Of a DNA stretch of 47,138 nucleotides, positions 30,974 to 41,500 are shown in pieces (position 1 is the first letter of the stretch; each line of letters opens with the position of its first letter). The notes beneath the pieces are model-generated. The model had not been told where the DNA came from. It did not search any database and saw only the letters and a list, made by a program, of their open reading frames with translations. The translations under genes and the position numbers were made by a program. Origin of the DNA: a virus; IMG/VR virus record IMGVR_UViG_3300022929_000052, positions 1 through 47,138 of that record. One strand, written 5' to 3'.

Positions 30974-33133
30974 ATGCCTTTAACTAAATTAAATTTTAAA
31001 CCGGGTTTGGTGCAAGACGTAACGTCTTATGCTAATGAAGGCGGCTGGCGAGATGGAGACAAAGTGCGTTTTAGGCTTGGTTTTCCGGAAAAAATGGGCG
31101 GCTGGGAAAAATACACCGAGAATACGTTTTTGGGATCGTGTAGAGCGTTACATAATTGGATAGCACTTGACGGCTCAAACTATTTAGGTCTAGGAACGCA
31201 CTTAAAATATTACCTTGAAGAGGGCGGGACGTTTAATGACCTAACCCCTATCCGCCGGACAACGGTTGCGGGGGGTGTAACTTTTGCCGCAATTGACGGC
31301 TCTTCTACCCTTACTGTTACGGACGTCAACCACGGAGCAACAGAAAACGATTTTGTTACTTTTTCTGGGGCGGCAGCGCTCGGCGGGGCTGTATTAGCTA
31401 ATGACTTAAACCAAGAGTATCAGATTTCCTCTGTTATAGATGGGAATACATATGAAATTGAAGCCAAAGATGTTAACGGGAATCCCCGCACAGCAAATTC
31501 CTCGGATACTGGAAATGGTGGTTCGTCGGTCGTAGGGTCTTACCAGATAAATGTAGGACTTGACGATCAGGTTGGGGGAACAGGTTGGGGGGCAGGCTTG
31601 TATGGGGGCCGAACCTCCGGAGCTCTACAGACGACGTTAAATGAGGGTAGTACGTTACTGGCTGCGGACACAACCATTACGGTCACAAGCACCTCCGGGA
31701 TTATTGCGGGGGATGTTGTAAACATCGAAAGCGAACTTATTCTGGTTGGGGGGATATCATCAAATGACCTAACCGGTTGTACCCGGGGATATTCTGGAAC
31801 CACCGCCGCAGACCATGACGACGGCTTAACGGTCTATTTAGCCATAGGAAACGCTAACTCTAGTAATGACTTTACCGGATGGGGAGACGCTTCGGCTGGG
31901 GGTCTATCTGAGACGACCGAAATACGTTTATGGTCTCACGACAATTTTGGGCAGGACCTGTTACTAAACCCGCGTGACTCAAAAGTTTATTATTGGGCTC
32001 GGTCTGGGGGCACTACTGCAAGGGCCGTAGAGTTGTCCACCCTTGCAGGAAGCCCGCTCAGTGTGCCACAAAAATGCAAGCAAATTCTTGTATCAGACAG
32101 GGACCGGCACGTTATAGCCTTCGGCGCAGATGGACTTGGGGGTCCTACGGCTACTCAGGGGGATGGCGTTCAGGACCCCCTCCTAATCCGTTTTTCTAGT
32201 CAAGAAGACCCTCTAGATTGGTATCCGACTGCAACTAATACAGCGGGTGACCTAAGATTAGGCGCAGGCTCCGAGTTTATTACCGCCCTAGAAACAAAAC
32301 GGGAAATCCTTATCTGGACGGACACTTCAATAACTTCAATGAGTTATATTGGTGTGCCGTATACATTTGGTCTCACTCAGCTTGCTACGAACATATCTAT
32401 TGCGGGTCCCAATGCTGCCGCGGCTACTGAAGATTATGTGTTCTGGATGGGGCTAGACAATTTTTACGTCTATGCGGGGCAAACAGGACAGTTGCCGTGT
32501 ACGGTCAAAGACAAGGTCTTTACGGATATAAATCTTGAGCAGCTAACTAAAGTAGTTGCGGGGGTTAATGCAGAATTTAGCGAAGTATTTTGGTTTTACC
32601 CCTCTACAGGTTCTACTTTTAACAACAGGTATGTTGTTTATAACTATCTAGAGAAGATATGGTACTTTGGGCAGTTGAACAGAACAGCGTGGATAGACAA
32701 GGGGACCCGAGCATATCCGTTAGCTACCGATAATACCGGGTATCTATATAATCACGAGTTTGGGTATGATGCCGACGGTAGTGCTATGAACTCCTTTATT
32801 GAGTCCTCTGTCATTGACATTGGGGACGGGGACCATTTTGCTTACATCCGAAGAGTAATTCCGGACTTGACCTTTGTGGGGTCTACCGGGGCGTCCTCTC
32901 CGCAGGCAACTTTTACGGTAAAATCTAGGGATTTTCCGGGGGAAGATTTTGGAAATACGGGTTCGGCGGTTACCACAAGAACTCAAGTAAGCCCTGTGGA
33001 AGAGTATACAAAACAACTGTATATTCGTACTAGGGGTAGGTCTTTTGCTTTGCGAGTAGAGTCTGATGCGCTTGGCTCCAGATGGCGGTTAGGTGCTCCA
33101 AGAGTTGATATCCGTCAGGACGGGAGGCGATAG
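30974..33133 (+). CDS. P22 gp10-like tail hub / DNA-stabilisation protein
   Basis: A 719-residue protein matching the packaged-DNA stabilisation (gp10-like) pattern: N-terminal FKPGLVQDVTSYANEGGWRD then GDKVRFRLGFPEKMGGWEK, then beta-propeller-like segments with repeated WxD turns (IRFSSQEDPLDWYPTATNTA, EVFWFYPSTGS, GYLYNHEFGYDADG) and a C-terminal DIRQDGRR. It would close the portal channel below the adaptor and carry the tail fibres. The next gene starts inside its stop codon (GTG at 33133). Confidence 0.85.
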   Translation: MPLTKLNFKPGLVQDVTSYANEGGWRDGDKVRFRLGFPEKMGGWEKYTENTFLGSCRALHNWIALDGSNYLGLGTHLKYYLEEGGTFNDLTPIRRTTVAGGVTFAAIDGSSTLTVTDVNHGATENDFVTFSGAAALGGAVLANDLNQEYQISSVIDGNTYEIEAKDVNGNPRTANSSDTGNGGSSVVGSYQINVGLDDQVGGTGWGAGLYGGRTSGALQTTLNEGSTLLAADTTITVTSTSGIIAGDVVNIESELILVGGISSNDLTGCTRGYSGTTAADHDDGLTVYLAIGNANSSNDFTGWGDASAGGLSETTEIRLWSHDNFGQDLLLNPRDSKVYYWARSGGTTARAVELSTLAGSPLSVPQKCKQILVSDRDRHVIAFGADGLGGPTATQGDGVQDPLLIRFSSQEDPLDWYPTATNTAGDLRLGAGSEFITALETKREILIWTDTSITSMSYIGVPYTFGLTQLATNISIAGPNAAAATEDYVFWMGLDNFYVYAGQTGQLPCTVKDKVFTDINLEQLTKVVAGVNAEFSEVFWFYPSTGSTFNNRYVVYNYLEKIWYFGQLNRTAWIDKGTRAYPLATDNTGYLYNHEFGYDADGSAMNSFIESSVIDIGDGDHFAYIRRVIPDLTFVGSTGASSPQATFTVKSRDFPGEDFGNTGSAVTTRTQVSPVEEYTKQLYIRTRGRSFALRVESDALGSRWRLGAPRVDIRQDGRR

Positions 33134-33372
33134 TGTCGAATGCTCGTGGGACAGGTGTACCGGCACCTAGAATACCGGACCCGCCGATGGAGTACGATTT
33201 TGCCTATATGCAAGACGTAATTAGAGCACTTGAAGTGTTTATTTCGCAGGAAAGAAATCCCGGGGCACTGGTAGCCGCTACCCTGCAACTTACTGATTTA
33301 CCTACCAGCGCAACGGGGTTGGCAACGGGAGAACTATGGAACGATGCGGGAACTATAAAAATAGCCCCGTGA
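33133..33372 (+). CDS. 79-aa hypothetical tail-region protein
   Basis: Starts with GTG at 33133, overlapping the stop codon of the hub gene, with GGGAGG upstream. The product is Pro-rich at first (APRIPDPPMEYD) and ends LATGELWNDAGTIKIAP. The closing GELWND-G-IKI segment is a recurrent ending of small proteins after gp10-like genes. Function unknown. Confidence 0.65.
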   Translation: MSNARGTGVPAPRIPDPPMEYDFAYMQDVIRALEVFISQERNPGALVAATLQLTDLPTSATGLATGELWNDAGTIKIAP

Positions 33373-33401
33373 TAGACGAATAAGGAAAAAACCTGTATAT
33401 T
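33373..33401 (+). promoter_or_regulatory. Possible promoter for the ejection-protein operon
   Basis: TAGACG (33373-33378), 17 bases, TATATT (33396-33401). CTGTA-TAT-TACAG (33393-33405) forms a small inverted repeat around the -10. This is the only gap (62 bases) between the tail and ejection genes. Confidence 0.4.
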
Positions 33402-33434
33402 ACAGAAACTATGTGAGTATGAGAGTTAGATATC

Positions 33435-35195
33435 ATGGCGCAAGCAGCAGTACAAGACGATAAATTGATGGTCCCCGACGGCGGTATTGCCGACTTCTAC
33501 ATGGAAGACGAGGAACTCGAGGCACTGGAGCGGCAAGAAGCTGACGAGGCTTTCGGTAAAACAGGCATAGCCGAGTTTGGGGATGTAGCTGCTCGCATGG
33601 CTTCGTATGGCCGTGGCGGGGACGACACTATTGCTCACGTTGCTAGCGGGGAAATTGTTATCCCGTTGCCGCTGATTGAAAACAACCCTAAAATGAAAGA
33701 GTCCATCTTCAATCATTTGCGTGAGCTAGGTGTTGAGAACCCAGAACAGTATGTAGTGGGCTCTTCTTCTAACTCAATCAACCCTGAAACAGGCTTACCC
33801 GAATTTGGGTGGCTTAAAAAAACAATTAAAAAAATATCCAGAGGGGCCAAAAAAATTGGCAAATCTGTTGTAAAGGTTGTTAAGAAAGTAGCTCCTGTTG
33901 TTCTGCCAATGGTTCTAGCTCCGTTTATGGGTCCGATATGGGCGGGTGCGGTAGGTTCCGGAATTGGCACCTTGATTCAAACGGGTGACGTCAAAGATGC
34001 ATTTAAGGCAGCCCTTATTGGAGCCGGTACGGGCGCGTTAACGGCAGGTATAGGTAGTAAATTAAGCGGCGGCGAGTTTTTTAAAGGGATTTCTAGCGCG
34101 GCTAACCCTGCAAACTTTACCGAAGGTTTAAAAGGTGTGGGTAGAGCCTTTACCGGTGATTTCTCGGGGGCCTCTATGAATAACTTACGTGCAGGTCCTA
34201 CTGCGGAGGGCGGCACTTCATACAAGGCACTGACAGAAGGCGCTCAGCTTTCTGGCCCAGAGGTACAGACTTTTGATACCTCTAACTACACAGTTACGCC
34301 GGATCAAGCTAAAACCGCCGTGACAGACGTAACTTCGCAGGCAACAAGCCTTAGTGGTACACCAAAAACACCATATACTTTTGATGGTGCTAGGCCTTTC
34401 CGCACAGGAGCTAATTTGCCCTCAGATACAGTTACTTTTAACGGTCAAGCTTATGCCCCGGTTGAAAGTGCTTCCACCTTTGACATGAGCACCTTAAAAC
34501 AACCGTCCGGATACATGGAAACTCCGAGCGTTGGGGATGCCCTAAAAGATGCCTTTAACTTTGGAGAGGGCCGTTCATTTACCGAATCAATGGGCGACAT
34601 CTTCATGCCTAATACGCAAACTCCGACGGCCACGGATTTTATTCAAGCAAACCCGACAATGGATTTAGCGATGGCGAAACAACTTGCCGCGGATGCCGCG
34701 ACAAAGGCTCCGGGATTGCTTCGCACTTTCGGGCCCGGGGCGGCCCTTGCATTAGGCGCAGGCGCTGCCGGGGGCATGTTTACGGCTCCCGAACAGGAAG
34801 ACCTTTCTGAAATGCTTGGCCCAACTGGCGAAGAAACCTTGGCGGCGGACCGTGATTATTATGGGCTTGATCCAAACCGTTCTTACGGCTCAAGAGGCCC
34901 CGTTCTGGTTCGGCCTAGAGACCCGAGATTAATGGAATACCTTTACGGATATCAGGATACTGAGCCCGTAACCGCGGCGCAAGGAGGCCCTATTTTTCCT
35001 CGAAGAAATGGTGGTATAATGCCTGACGAGGGCGTAGCTGGTCGGGATAGTGTTAAAGCAATGCTTATGCCGGGGGAATTTGTTATGACCACCAATGCTG
35101 TAAAAGGCTTGGGAAATGGGGATAACAGGCAGGGTATTAACAGAATGTATGATTTAATGCGAAATCTTGAAGCGCGTGGGAAGGCGTTTGCATAA
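33435..35195 (+). CDS. Internal virion/ejection protein A
   Basis: A 586-residue protein. Residues ~30-80 contain DDTIAHVASGEIVIPLPLI and the end contains GRDSVKAMLMPGEFVMTTNA followed by VKGLGNG: two copies of a (D/S)-x-(A/V)-x-L-x-PGE-(F/I)-V-type motif seen in phage internal and tail proteins. The centre has a basic helix (KKTIKKISRGAKKIGKSVVK) followed by a hydrophobic segment (VAPVVLPMVLAPFMGPIWAG), suitable for membrane insertion. AQGGPIF and NGGIMP near the C-terminus carry the Gly-Gly motif. Likely ejected with the DNA. Confidence 0.7.
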   Translation: MAQAAVQDDKLMVPDGGIADFYMEDEELEALERQEADEAFGKTGIAEFGDVAARMASYGRGGDDTIAHVASGEIVIPLPLIENNPKMKESIFNHLRELGVENPEQYVVGSSSNSINPETGLPEFGWLKKTIKKISRGAKKIGKSVVKVVKKVAPVVLPMVLAPFMGPIWAGAVGSGIGTLIQTGDVKDAFKAALIGAGTGALTAGIGSKLSGGEFFKGISSAANPANFTEGLKGVGRAFTGDFSGASMNNLRAGPTAEGGTSYKALTEGAQLSGPEVQTFDTSNYTVTPDQAKTAVTDVTSQATSLSGTPKTPYTFDGARPFRTGANLPSDTVTFNGQAYAPVESASTFDMSTLKQPSGYMETPSVGDALKDAFNFGEGRSFTESMGDIFMPNTQTPTATDFIQANPTMDLAMAKQLAADAATKAPGLLRTFGPGAALALGAGAAGGMFTAPEQEDLSEMLGPTGEETLAADRDYYGLDPNRSYGSRGPVLVRPRDPRLMEYLYGYQDTEPVTAAQGGPIFPRRNGGIMPDEGVAGRDSVKAMLMPGEFVMTTNAVKGLGNGDNRQGINRMYDLMRNLEARGKAFA

Positions 35196-36121
35196 TGGCT
35201 GAAACAGTACAGATAGTTCGGGAAGCCCCCGATATTGAAGCTTACAAACTTGGCCTTTTACAAGAAGCTAAAAGGTTGAGTGAGACACCGGTTGGTCTAT
35301 TACAGTATGACGAATCGGGTAACCCCCTTATGGAGTCGTATGAGTACTACGACGAAGACAATAAATTAAAAACTGGACAGCGGCAACAGAGAGACCTGCC
35401 GACTCAAAAAATCGCGGACACAACCGCGCTTCAAGACTACGCTTTAGCTTCTGTCGGTGCCGCGCAAGATGGCGGAATAGGAGGGTATCAGCCTTACCTT
35501 CAGGAGGCGGCATATACTTTAGGCGACGCAGCTACAGCTATCGACCCAGGCGGTATTGGCGCTTTTATGAACCCCTTCCAAGAGGCAATACAGCAAGAAA
35601 TAATCAGGGGATATCAGCCGCAGTATAACAAGGCGGCCGCGCAGGCGATTGGCGCAGGTGCGTATGGGGGCAGCCGTGCACAGGTGCAACAGTCAGAAAT
35701 CCAGCGAAACATGGCGTCTGCTTTGGCGCAGTCTCAGGCTCAAAACTTCCTTCAAGCGCAACAGGCTCAAAGAGCTCAGGGCGAAGCTCTTGGCACACTA
35801 GGACTTCGTCAGGCAGCTTTAGGCGAACAGGCACAGTCTCAAGGTCTGAAAGATATCTTAACGCAGTATGACTTTGGAAAGCAGGAGCAAGCTTTGGATC
35901 AAGCCGTTCTTGATGCTCAGCGGCAAAATGATATGGCTCAACTGTATGAGCCCTATCAACGACTGGGATATCTTTCCGATGTATACAAAGGAGCACCAAC
36001 CAGTCAATCTACATTAACGGCGTCTACCGCGCCTAGTGTTTCTCCTTTCCAACAGTACTTAGGTCTTGGTATAAGTGGTCTGTCCGCTGCGGCAGGCGCA
36101 TCAAAAGCGGGGTTATTTTAA
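35195..36121 (+). CDS. DNA-ejection-type internal protein B
   Basis: A 308-residue Gln/Ala-rich helical protein. GGIGAFMNPFQEAIQQEIIR around residues 117-136 followed by AIGAGAYGGSRAQVQQSEIQ is the signature shared by P22-like ejection proteins and many aquatic podovirus internal proteins. The rest is coiled coil (LAQSQAQNFLQAQQAQRAQG), with a hydrophobic glycine-rich end. It overlaps both neighbours (TAATG), consistent with one ejection operon. Confidence 0.75.
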   Translation: MAETVQIVREAPDIEAYKLGLLQEAKRLSETPVGLLQYDESGNPLMESYEYYDEDNKLKTGQRQQRDLPTQKIADTTALQDYALASVGAAQDGGIGGYQPYLQEAAYTLGDAATAIDPGGIGAFMNPFQEAIQQEIIRGYQPQYNKAAAQAIGAGAYGGSRAQVQQSEIQRNMASALAQSQAQNFLQAQQAQRAQGEALGTLGLRQAALGEQAQSQGLKDILTQYDFGKQEQALDQAVLDAQRQNDMAQLYEPYQRLGYLSDVYKGAPTSQSTLTASTAPSVSPFQQYLGLGISGLSAAAGASKAGLF

Positions 36122-38538
36122 TGAATAGAGGTGTGTTACAGCGGCAAATGTTTGCTAACGGTGGTCCGGTTATCGACGAGGGGCAAGCGGAAACAATGGG
36201 GGCTTCTGTCATTGATCCTGCTCAGCTTGAACAGTTTATAACTAACGCGTCAGATCAATTAGGAAACTTGGACGACGCGGAAAATTACGAAACTGTAATT
36301 AATGCTCTCCGCGGAGACGACGCCCCCATAGAACAGCGCTATGAAGAACTAGCTCAGCTTGTTGGCGAAGAAGACGCAATGCAGACCCCTGAGTCTGTTC
36401 TAACGCTAGTGCAGCCCGCAATACTGATGTCTTCGATAGATCAGGGCATTGGTGAATTAGCCGCGGAGGAGATGACGCAGCCTGTAGAAGGCGCGATGGC
36501 GGAAGGCATTATGTCTACTGTGGCTCCTCCACCAGAGCCCGCGGCCCCCGGCCCTATGATGGACCCCGCAATGATGGGGGCTGGTCAGACACCACCCGCA
36601 AATTTTAACCAAGGCGGGCTGGTCCGCCGCGGCGACAACCAGCCGGTCGTAATGATGCAGGAGGGCGGGGACCCGATTGCAGCCGCTGGCCGTCTTGGTG
36701 AGTTGTACGCGGAAAAGGTTCCCTTGTACCAGTCGATTATGGGGGATCAAAGTGCTGCGCTTGAAGATCAGCGCAAAATGACGCAAGCTCAAATACTGTT
36801 TGATATTGCAAACACGGCCTTGGCTTTTTCTGGCCCAATGGAAGATGAGCCTCGTGGCCTAACTCCCGCGGAGAGATTGGCTAGAGCAGCGCAACAAACG
36901 AAGCTTTTACCGACCATTGGCGCTCGTGCAGGCGAACAGCTTAAAGCTAAACAGGCCGCAGAAGGTAGAGACACCCAGATGAAGCTGGCAGCGTTGGGTG
37001 CCGCTGAAACTGGTTTGGCCGCAGAAGCTAAAGCCGCGGCTGACTTAGCTAAAACAAGACTTGAGGGAGATCAAAAACTTGCCGCAATGGACCTTCAAAG
37101 CCGTCTGGATACTGCGCGACAAGAAAGAGTTGAAGTATTAAAACAACAAGGTGCATCGAAGCTTGAGGCTGAAAAACAAGCAAATCGCGAGGCTCAAGAA
37201 AGCCTTGTACAAGAAAATCGTATAATTATTGAAAACTTGCGGCAAGCGGGAGACGAGGCAAGCCGAGTTTTGGCTAATGAGTTGGAACAGAAAAACATTT
37301 TGTTACGAGGCGACGTGGAGCTTACAAAACTTGGTGTAATGCAAGAGTTTGAAATAAAGAAAATTGACACTCTTTATGGACAACAGACCGCGTTGCAAAA
37401 CTCACGGCTCACGGTTCAAAAAGAGCTTGCAGCTAACTCTGATGCGATTAAGCAAAAACAGCTTGAACTGGACACTCTTAATTCAGCCCTCGATCAAGCT
37501 CGCGCAGACAAAAATCTACAACTCGCGCAACAAATTGAGGCGCGTAAAGAAAGAATTGCAGAAGACAAACTTGGTCTAGATGAACGCGAATTAGACCTAA
37601 AAGCCGCGGCACAGAACCTTAATATGTTTGGTACTGGACTAGAAGGTAAAATAACTACAATTCTAGCAGGACCCAATGCTACCGAGTTGGCTGATAAATA
37701 TGCGTCAGGAAACATTAGCGAAGAGCAAGAAAACATGCTGAATATGATTATCCCTAAATACACGAGCGAGCAAAGTGTTTGGGACCCAGAAGCAGTTGAT
37801 CCAAATGGTGGTAAAGGCGCTTACGTAAAAATTCAAGGCGGTCAATTATCCGACCGTTGGTTGAAAGCAATTGAGGCGCGTAAAGAAAGAGGGGCTTCTT
37901 ATCCTACAATAAGCCAACAACTTCCTTCGGCTAAAGACTCAGGAGAGAAAAAAGAGGACGTTTTTGACATCCCGTTAGATTTACCTAAATTGGATGCTAC
38001 CGGGCAGCCGGTTGATATTAGAGACACTACCTACGAGTCTCTAATAGCGGCCATTGATCCGGATCAAGCGACAGGAGCTCCAACTGCATTTAAGAACGCG
38101 ATGAACCGCACGGCTGAAACTATTTTACCTATATTCGGACAGCCTTTTCCAGCATCTTCAAAAGCCGCCTTGTTGCTAGCAAATTTAAACACAACAACAG
38201 TGGCTGCTATCCTAGCCGCTCAACCCGGCAAAGAAAACGCACAGTTTCAAGCTAAAATTGAAGCTATGTTCCCTACTCCGGGAGCTTGGACAGAGGGAGA
38301 TCAAACAGCGCTTAACAAGGTAGAGGGCGTTATTGCATACTTAAATCGAGACATAGGTTCGTTGTCTAGAGAGCTAACTAGCGGTTCGGTATCACCCCCT
38401 AGAGCGGCAAAAATTAAACGGGATATTTTCACGTTGTCTGCTACAGCGGACGCTTACTCGTTGTTGGCGAAAGGGTATCAGACAGAAGGCGGTAGCGCCG
38501 ATCCCGACGTGGATATGCAGGGTTTATTTGATTTTTAA
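36121..38538 (+). CDS. Internal virion protein C
   Basis: An 805-residue protein starting MNRGVLQRQMFANGGPVIDE, an opening I recognise in internal proteins of marine phages. It then has a Pro-rich hinge (TVAPPPEPAAPGPMMDPAMM), the motifs NQGGLVRRGD and MQEGGDPI, a very long coiled coil (about residues 230-500) and an acidic folded C-terminus. No enzymatic motif was seen. Ejection or core-forming role is likely from length, coiled coil and neighbours. Confidence 0.72.
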   Translation: MNRGVLQRQMFANGGPVIDEGQAETMGASVIDPAQLEQFITNASDQLGNLDDAENYETVINALRGDDAPIEQRYEELAQLVGEEDAMQTPESVLTLVQPAILMSSIDQGIGELAAEEMTQPVEGAMAEGIMSTVAPPPEPAAPGPMMDPAMMGAGQTPPANFNQGGLVRRGDNQPVVMMQEGGDPIAAAGRLGELYAEKVPLYQSIMGDQSAALEDQRKMTQAQILFDIANTALAFSGPMEDEPRGLTPAERLARAAQQTKLLPTIGARAGEQLKAKQAAEGRDTQMKLAALGAAETGLAAEAKAAADLAKTRLEGDQKLAAMDLQSRLDTARQERVEVLKQQGASKLEAEKQANREAQESLVQENRIIIENLRQAGDEASRVLANELEQKNILLRGDVELTKLGVMQEFEIKKIDTLYGQQTALQNSRLTVQKELAANSDAIKQKQLELDTLNSALDQARADKNLQLAQQIEARKERIAEDKLGLDERELDLKAAAQNLNMFGTGLEGKITTILAGPNATELADKYASGNISEEQENMLNMIIPKYTSEQSVWDPEAVDPNGGKGAYVKIQGGQLSDRWLKAIEARKERGASYPTISQQLPSAKDSGEKKEDVFDIPLDLPKLDATGQPVDIRDTTYESLIAAIDPDQATGAPTAFKNAMNRTAETILPIFGQPFPASSKAALLLANLNTTTVAAILAAQPGKENAQFQAKIEAMFPTPGAWTEGDQTALNKVEGVIAYLNRDIGSLSRELTSGSVSPPRAAKIKRDIFTLSATADAYSLLAKGYQTEGGSADPDVDMQGLFDF

Positions 38539-38553
38539 TGGGTGGGGCGAATA

Positions 38554-41500
38554 ATGGCTAGTATTGATGAGCAAAAAGCTTTAATCGCGGAAGAAAATAC
38601 TCCTTCGGAAACCGCATTACCGAGTGTGTTTTCACCCATTGAGGCTGAAATTATTCCGGCATCAAACGTGGTGCAGCCGGGAGACCCCGGGTATGGGCCT
38701 TCTAGGCAGCGGCTTCAAGACATAAAAAAAGAACAGGAACTTTTCCGCGAAAGTTTTAATGTGGGCAAAGCTGCCCTACAGGGCAAGACTGACCAGCAAG
38801 TTTTAAACTACGTTTTAAAAAACTTCCCGTCTACCGGCGGGGTTGAACAAAACATGAAAGATTACCAGACTGCAAAAAGTCGAGGTCTTTCTGACGCTCA
38901 AATTTTGGCAAAACTTACTCGTGCTCAAGAGGTAGGGCCTCTAGGGGCAATAGCACAAGAAGCGGCTAGAGGCCTCGTTGAGATGGGCCCAGCGGCTGGT
39001 GGCGGTTATATGGGTTTTCAAATTGGACTGCTCGGCGGTCCCGTAGCGTGGCTCACGGCTCCTGCCGGGGGAGCACTTGGGACTTTAGCTGGTTACATAG
39101 GCGGAGATACAATTTCGGGTGCTTTGTTTTCTGAAGACCCTTACGTTCCAAGTGTTAGACCTTACGGGGAAATGGGGTATACCGGAGGAGCAAGTGTACC
39201 TTTTGTGTTAATGCCCGGATTAACGGCTGGTCGTTTCGTACCGGGGACTTGGAGCTTTTCCCGTAATATTGCAAACTTAAACGGGCGAAATCAGTTTGCG
39301 CTGCAACAGTTTAAGCAAACGCCCATTGAGCGTATGCAGCGCCTTTCGGTAGAAAAACCGGCAACTTTTTACAGGACGGAGGCCGCTAGTGTAGGAGGCG
39401 CATCTTACGGAGCTTTTCTTTCTGAACAAAAATATCCGGGAAATGAAATGGTTCGATTCGCCGCGGAAACTGCTGGCGGAGTTGCTAGTCCTGTGGCTGT
39501 AGCAGACTATACGATTAACACCCTTGGAAAGGGAATTAAGGCAATCGGACAAACCGTGTTTTCTCAAAAAGGAAGGGAAAGCCGTCAAGGTCAAGCTTTG
39601 GGGAAATGGCTTGCTGAAAACGGTGAAGACCCAAAACAACTTTTAAAATCTTTAGAAAACCAAGAGGCAGTAGCTAAATTAGCCACCGATCTTGGTGTAG
39701 ACATGCCTAGCAGAACCACTGCCGGAGTTACTGGTTCTCCTGCTCTATATAAACTTTTATCTACGTTAGCTAAAGACCCTGCGTATGGGCCAACCATTAG
39801 AAACGCTTTGGCTAGGGATTATGCCAATCTAGCTAACTTAGTCGATATCTTAAACGCTACGGGCGATCCATCTTTGGTTTCGCAAGCAGCGGTTCTGCGT
39901 AAAAAACTTATGGACGGAATTATTATCCAGCGGCTGGATGATGTAAATGCCTCGGTTATGCGTCTAAACCAAAAGGTGGCCCCCGATGACAAAGAAGCAA
40001 GTATGAAGGCCAGCGCTAGGATAGAGGCCCTCACGGCAAAAGCTATCGAGGAAATGCGCGGCGTGGAAAAACAATATTATGACGCCATTGACGGGTCTGA
40101 GGTGGTTAGCGCGCCTAATTTAACGGAAGCTTTCACTAACATGGAAGACGATTTAGTAGAGCTTGGGATTACTGTTCCGTATGTGGTTCGTAGTATTGTG
40201 TATAAAACCCGCGGAGAGTCTGTTGATGCGGCAGAGGCAAACGCGGAAAAAATAACCCGGATTAATTCTAGAATTAACAAAGCTGACGATTCGATAGCTG
40301 CGATTAACGCCGCCAATCCGGATAGTGTGGCTGCGGTAAATGCTAGGATTTCTGCTGATGCGGTTCCAGAACAGCAGCTATTTGAAGTTCAAGACGCCAT
40401 TCGGGCCCTTGAAGCTGATGACGCTTTAACAAAATTTAGTATAAAAGCTCCGGAGCGTAACAGGCAGCTTACCGTTTTAAGAAATAAAGCTCAAATTTTA
40501 AATGGCCGCCTAGAAATAAGCGACTTAAAAAGTCAAAAGGCAATTCCGCCCGAAGGCTTCGATAGCACTATTACTTTAAAAGAGTTGATGAATGGTCGCT
40601 CTAAATTACTGGGGCTAGCTCGGGACGCTACGGCAGCGAATAACTTTTCAAAAGCTCATTTTTATTCTGATCTTGCCGATGCTATTGTAGACGATTTTGG
40701 GATTAAAGTTCCAGAGGGCGTACAACTTACTGAAAATCAAACGGCGCTTCAGCAAGCTTTTGATTTTTCACGGTCGTTAAACGACGTTTTTTCTCGAGCT
40801 TTTCCAAACGTCGTGTTGTCTAGAAATAAGACCGGTGCTCGTCGTATCATGCCAGAGCTTTTGTCTAAGGCAACTTTTAGCGGTGGGGGTGATGCTACTT
40901 CTTTAAAATATTCACAACTAGAAGATGCTATGGTATTTGCTGCGAATAATGCGAACGCAGACATGGCCGAAACATTGACCGGGCAAATAGGCTCAATGCG
41001 GGCGGCGCAAGAAGATTTAATGCGTGTTGCGTATGAAAAGATCATTGATGCTACCACCGGTCGTGTGTCAATTGAAAAATTGAACAATTTTAAAAAAGAA
41101 TACAAAAACGTATTGCCTTTAATGCCGGAACTTCAGGCAGACCTTGAGGACGTTCGGGCGGCCCAAAATTTAATGGACGAGCGTATTGCTTTAACAGGTG
41201 ATCCTCGGTCTGGGACGGTGAAAGGTAGTCCTCTTGGTAACAACATTCCAAAAGAGGGCGCTTTTCAAGAACGGTTGGCGGAAGAAATTAGTTTTTATAA
41301 CGCCATTGGGTCGGACACTAATCCTAATAAACTTATTGGTATAACCATAGGTTCCCCCGGAAACAGACCAGACAATCCGGCGAAGGGACTTCGCACACTT
41401 ATCCGAAACGTCACAAGGGCTGAAAGTAAGTTCCCCGGGGCTAAAAATGGCTTACGAAACATGATTATTGACCGAGCATATACTTTTGCTTCCGGTATGA

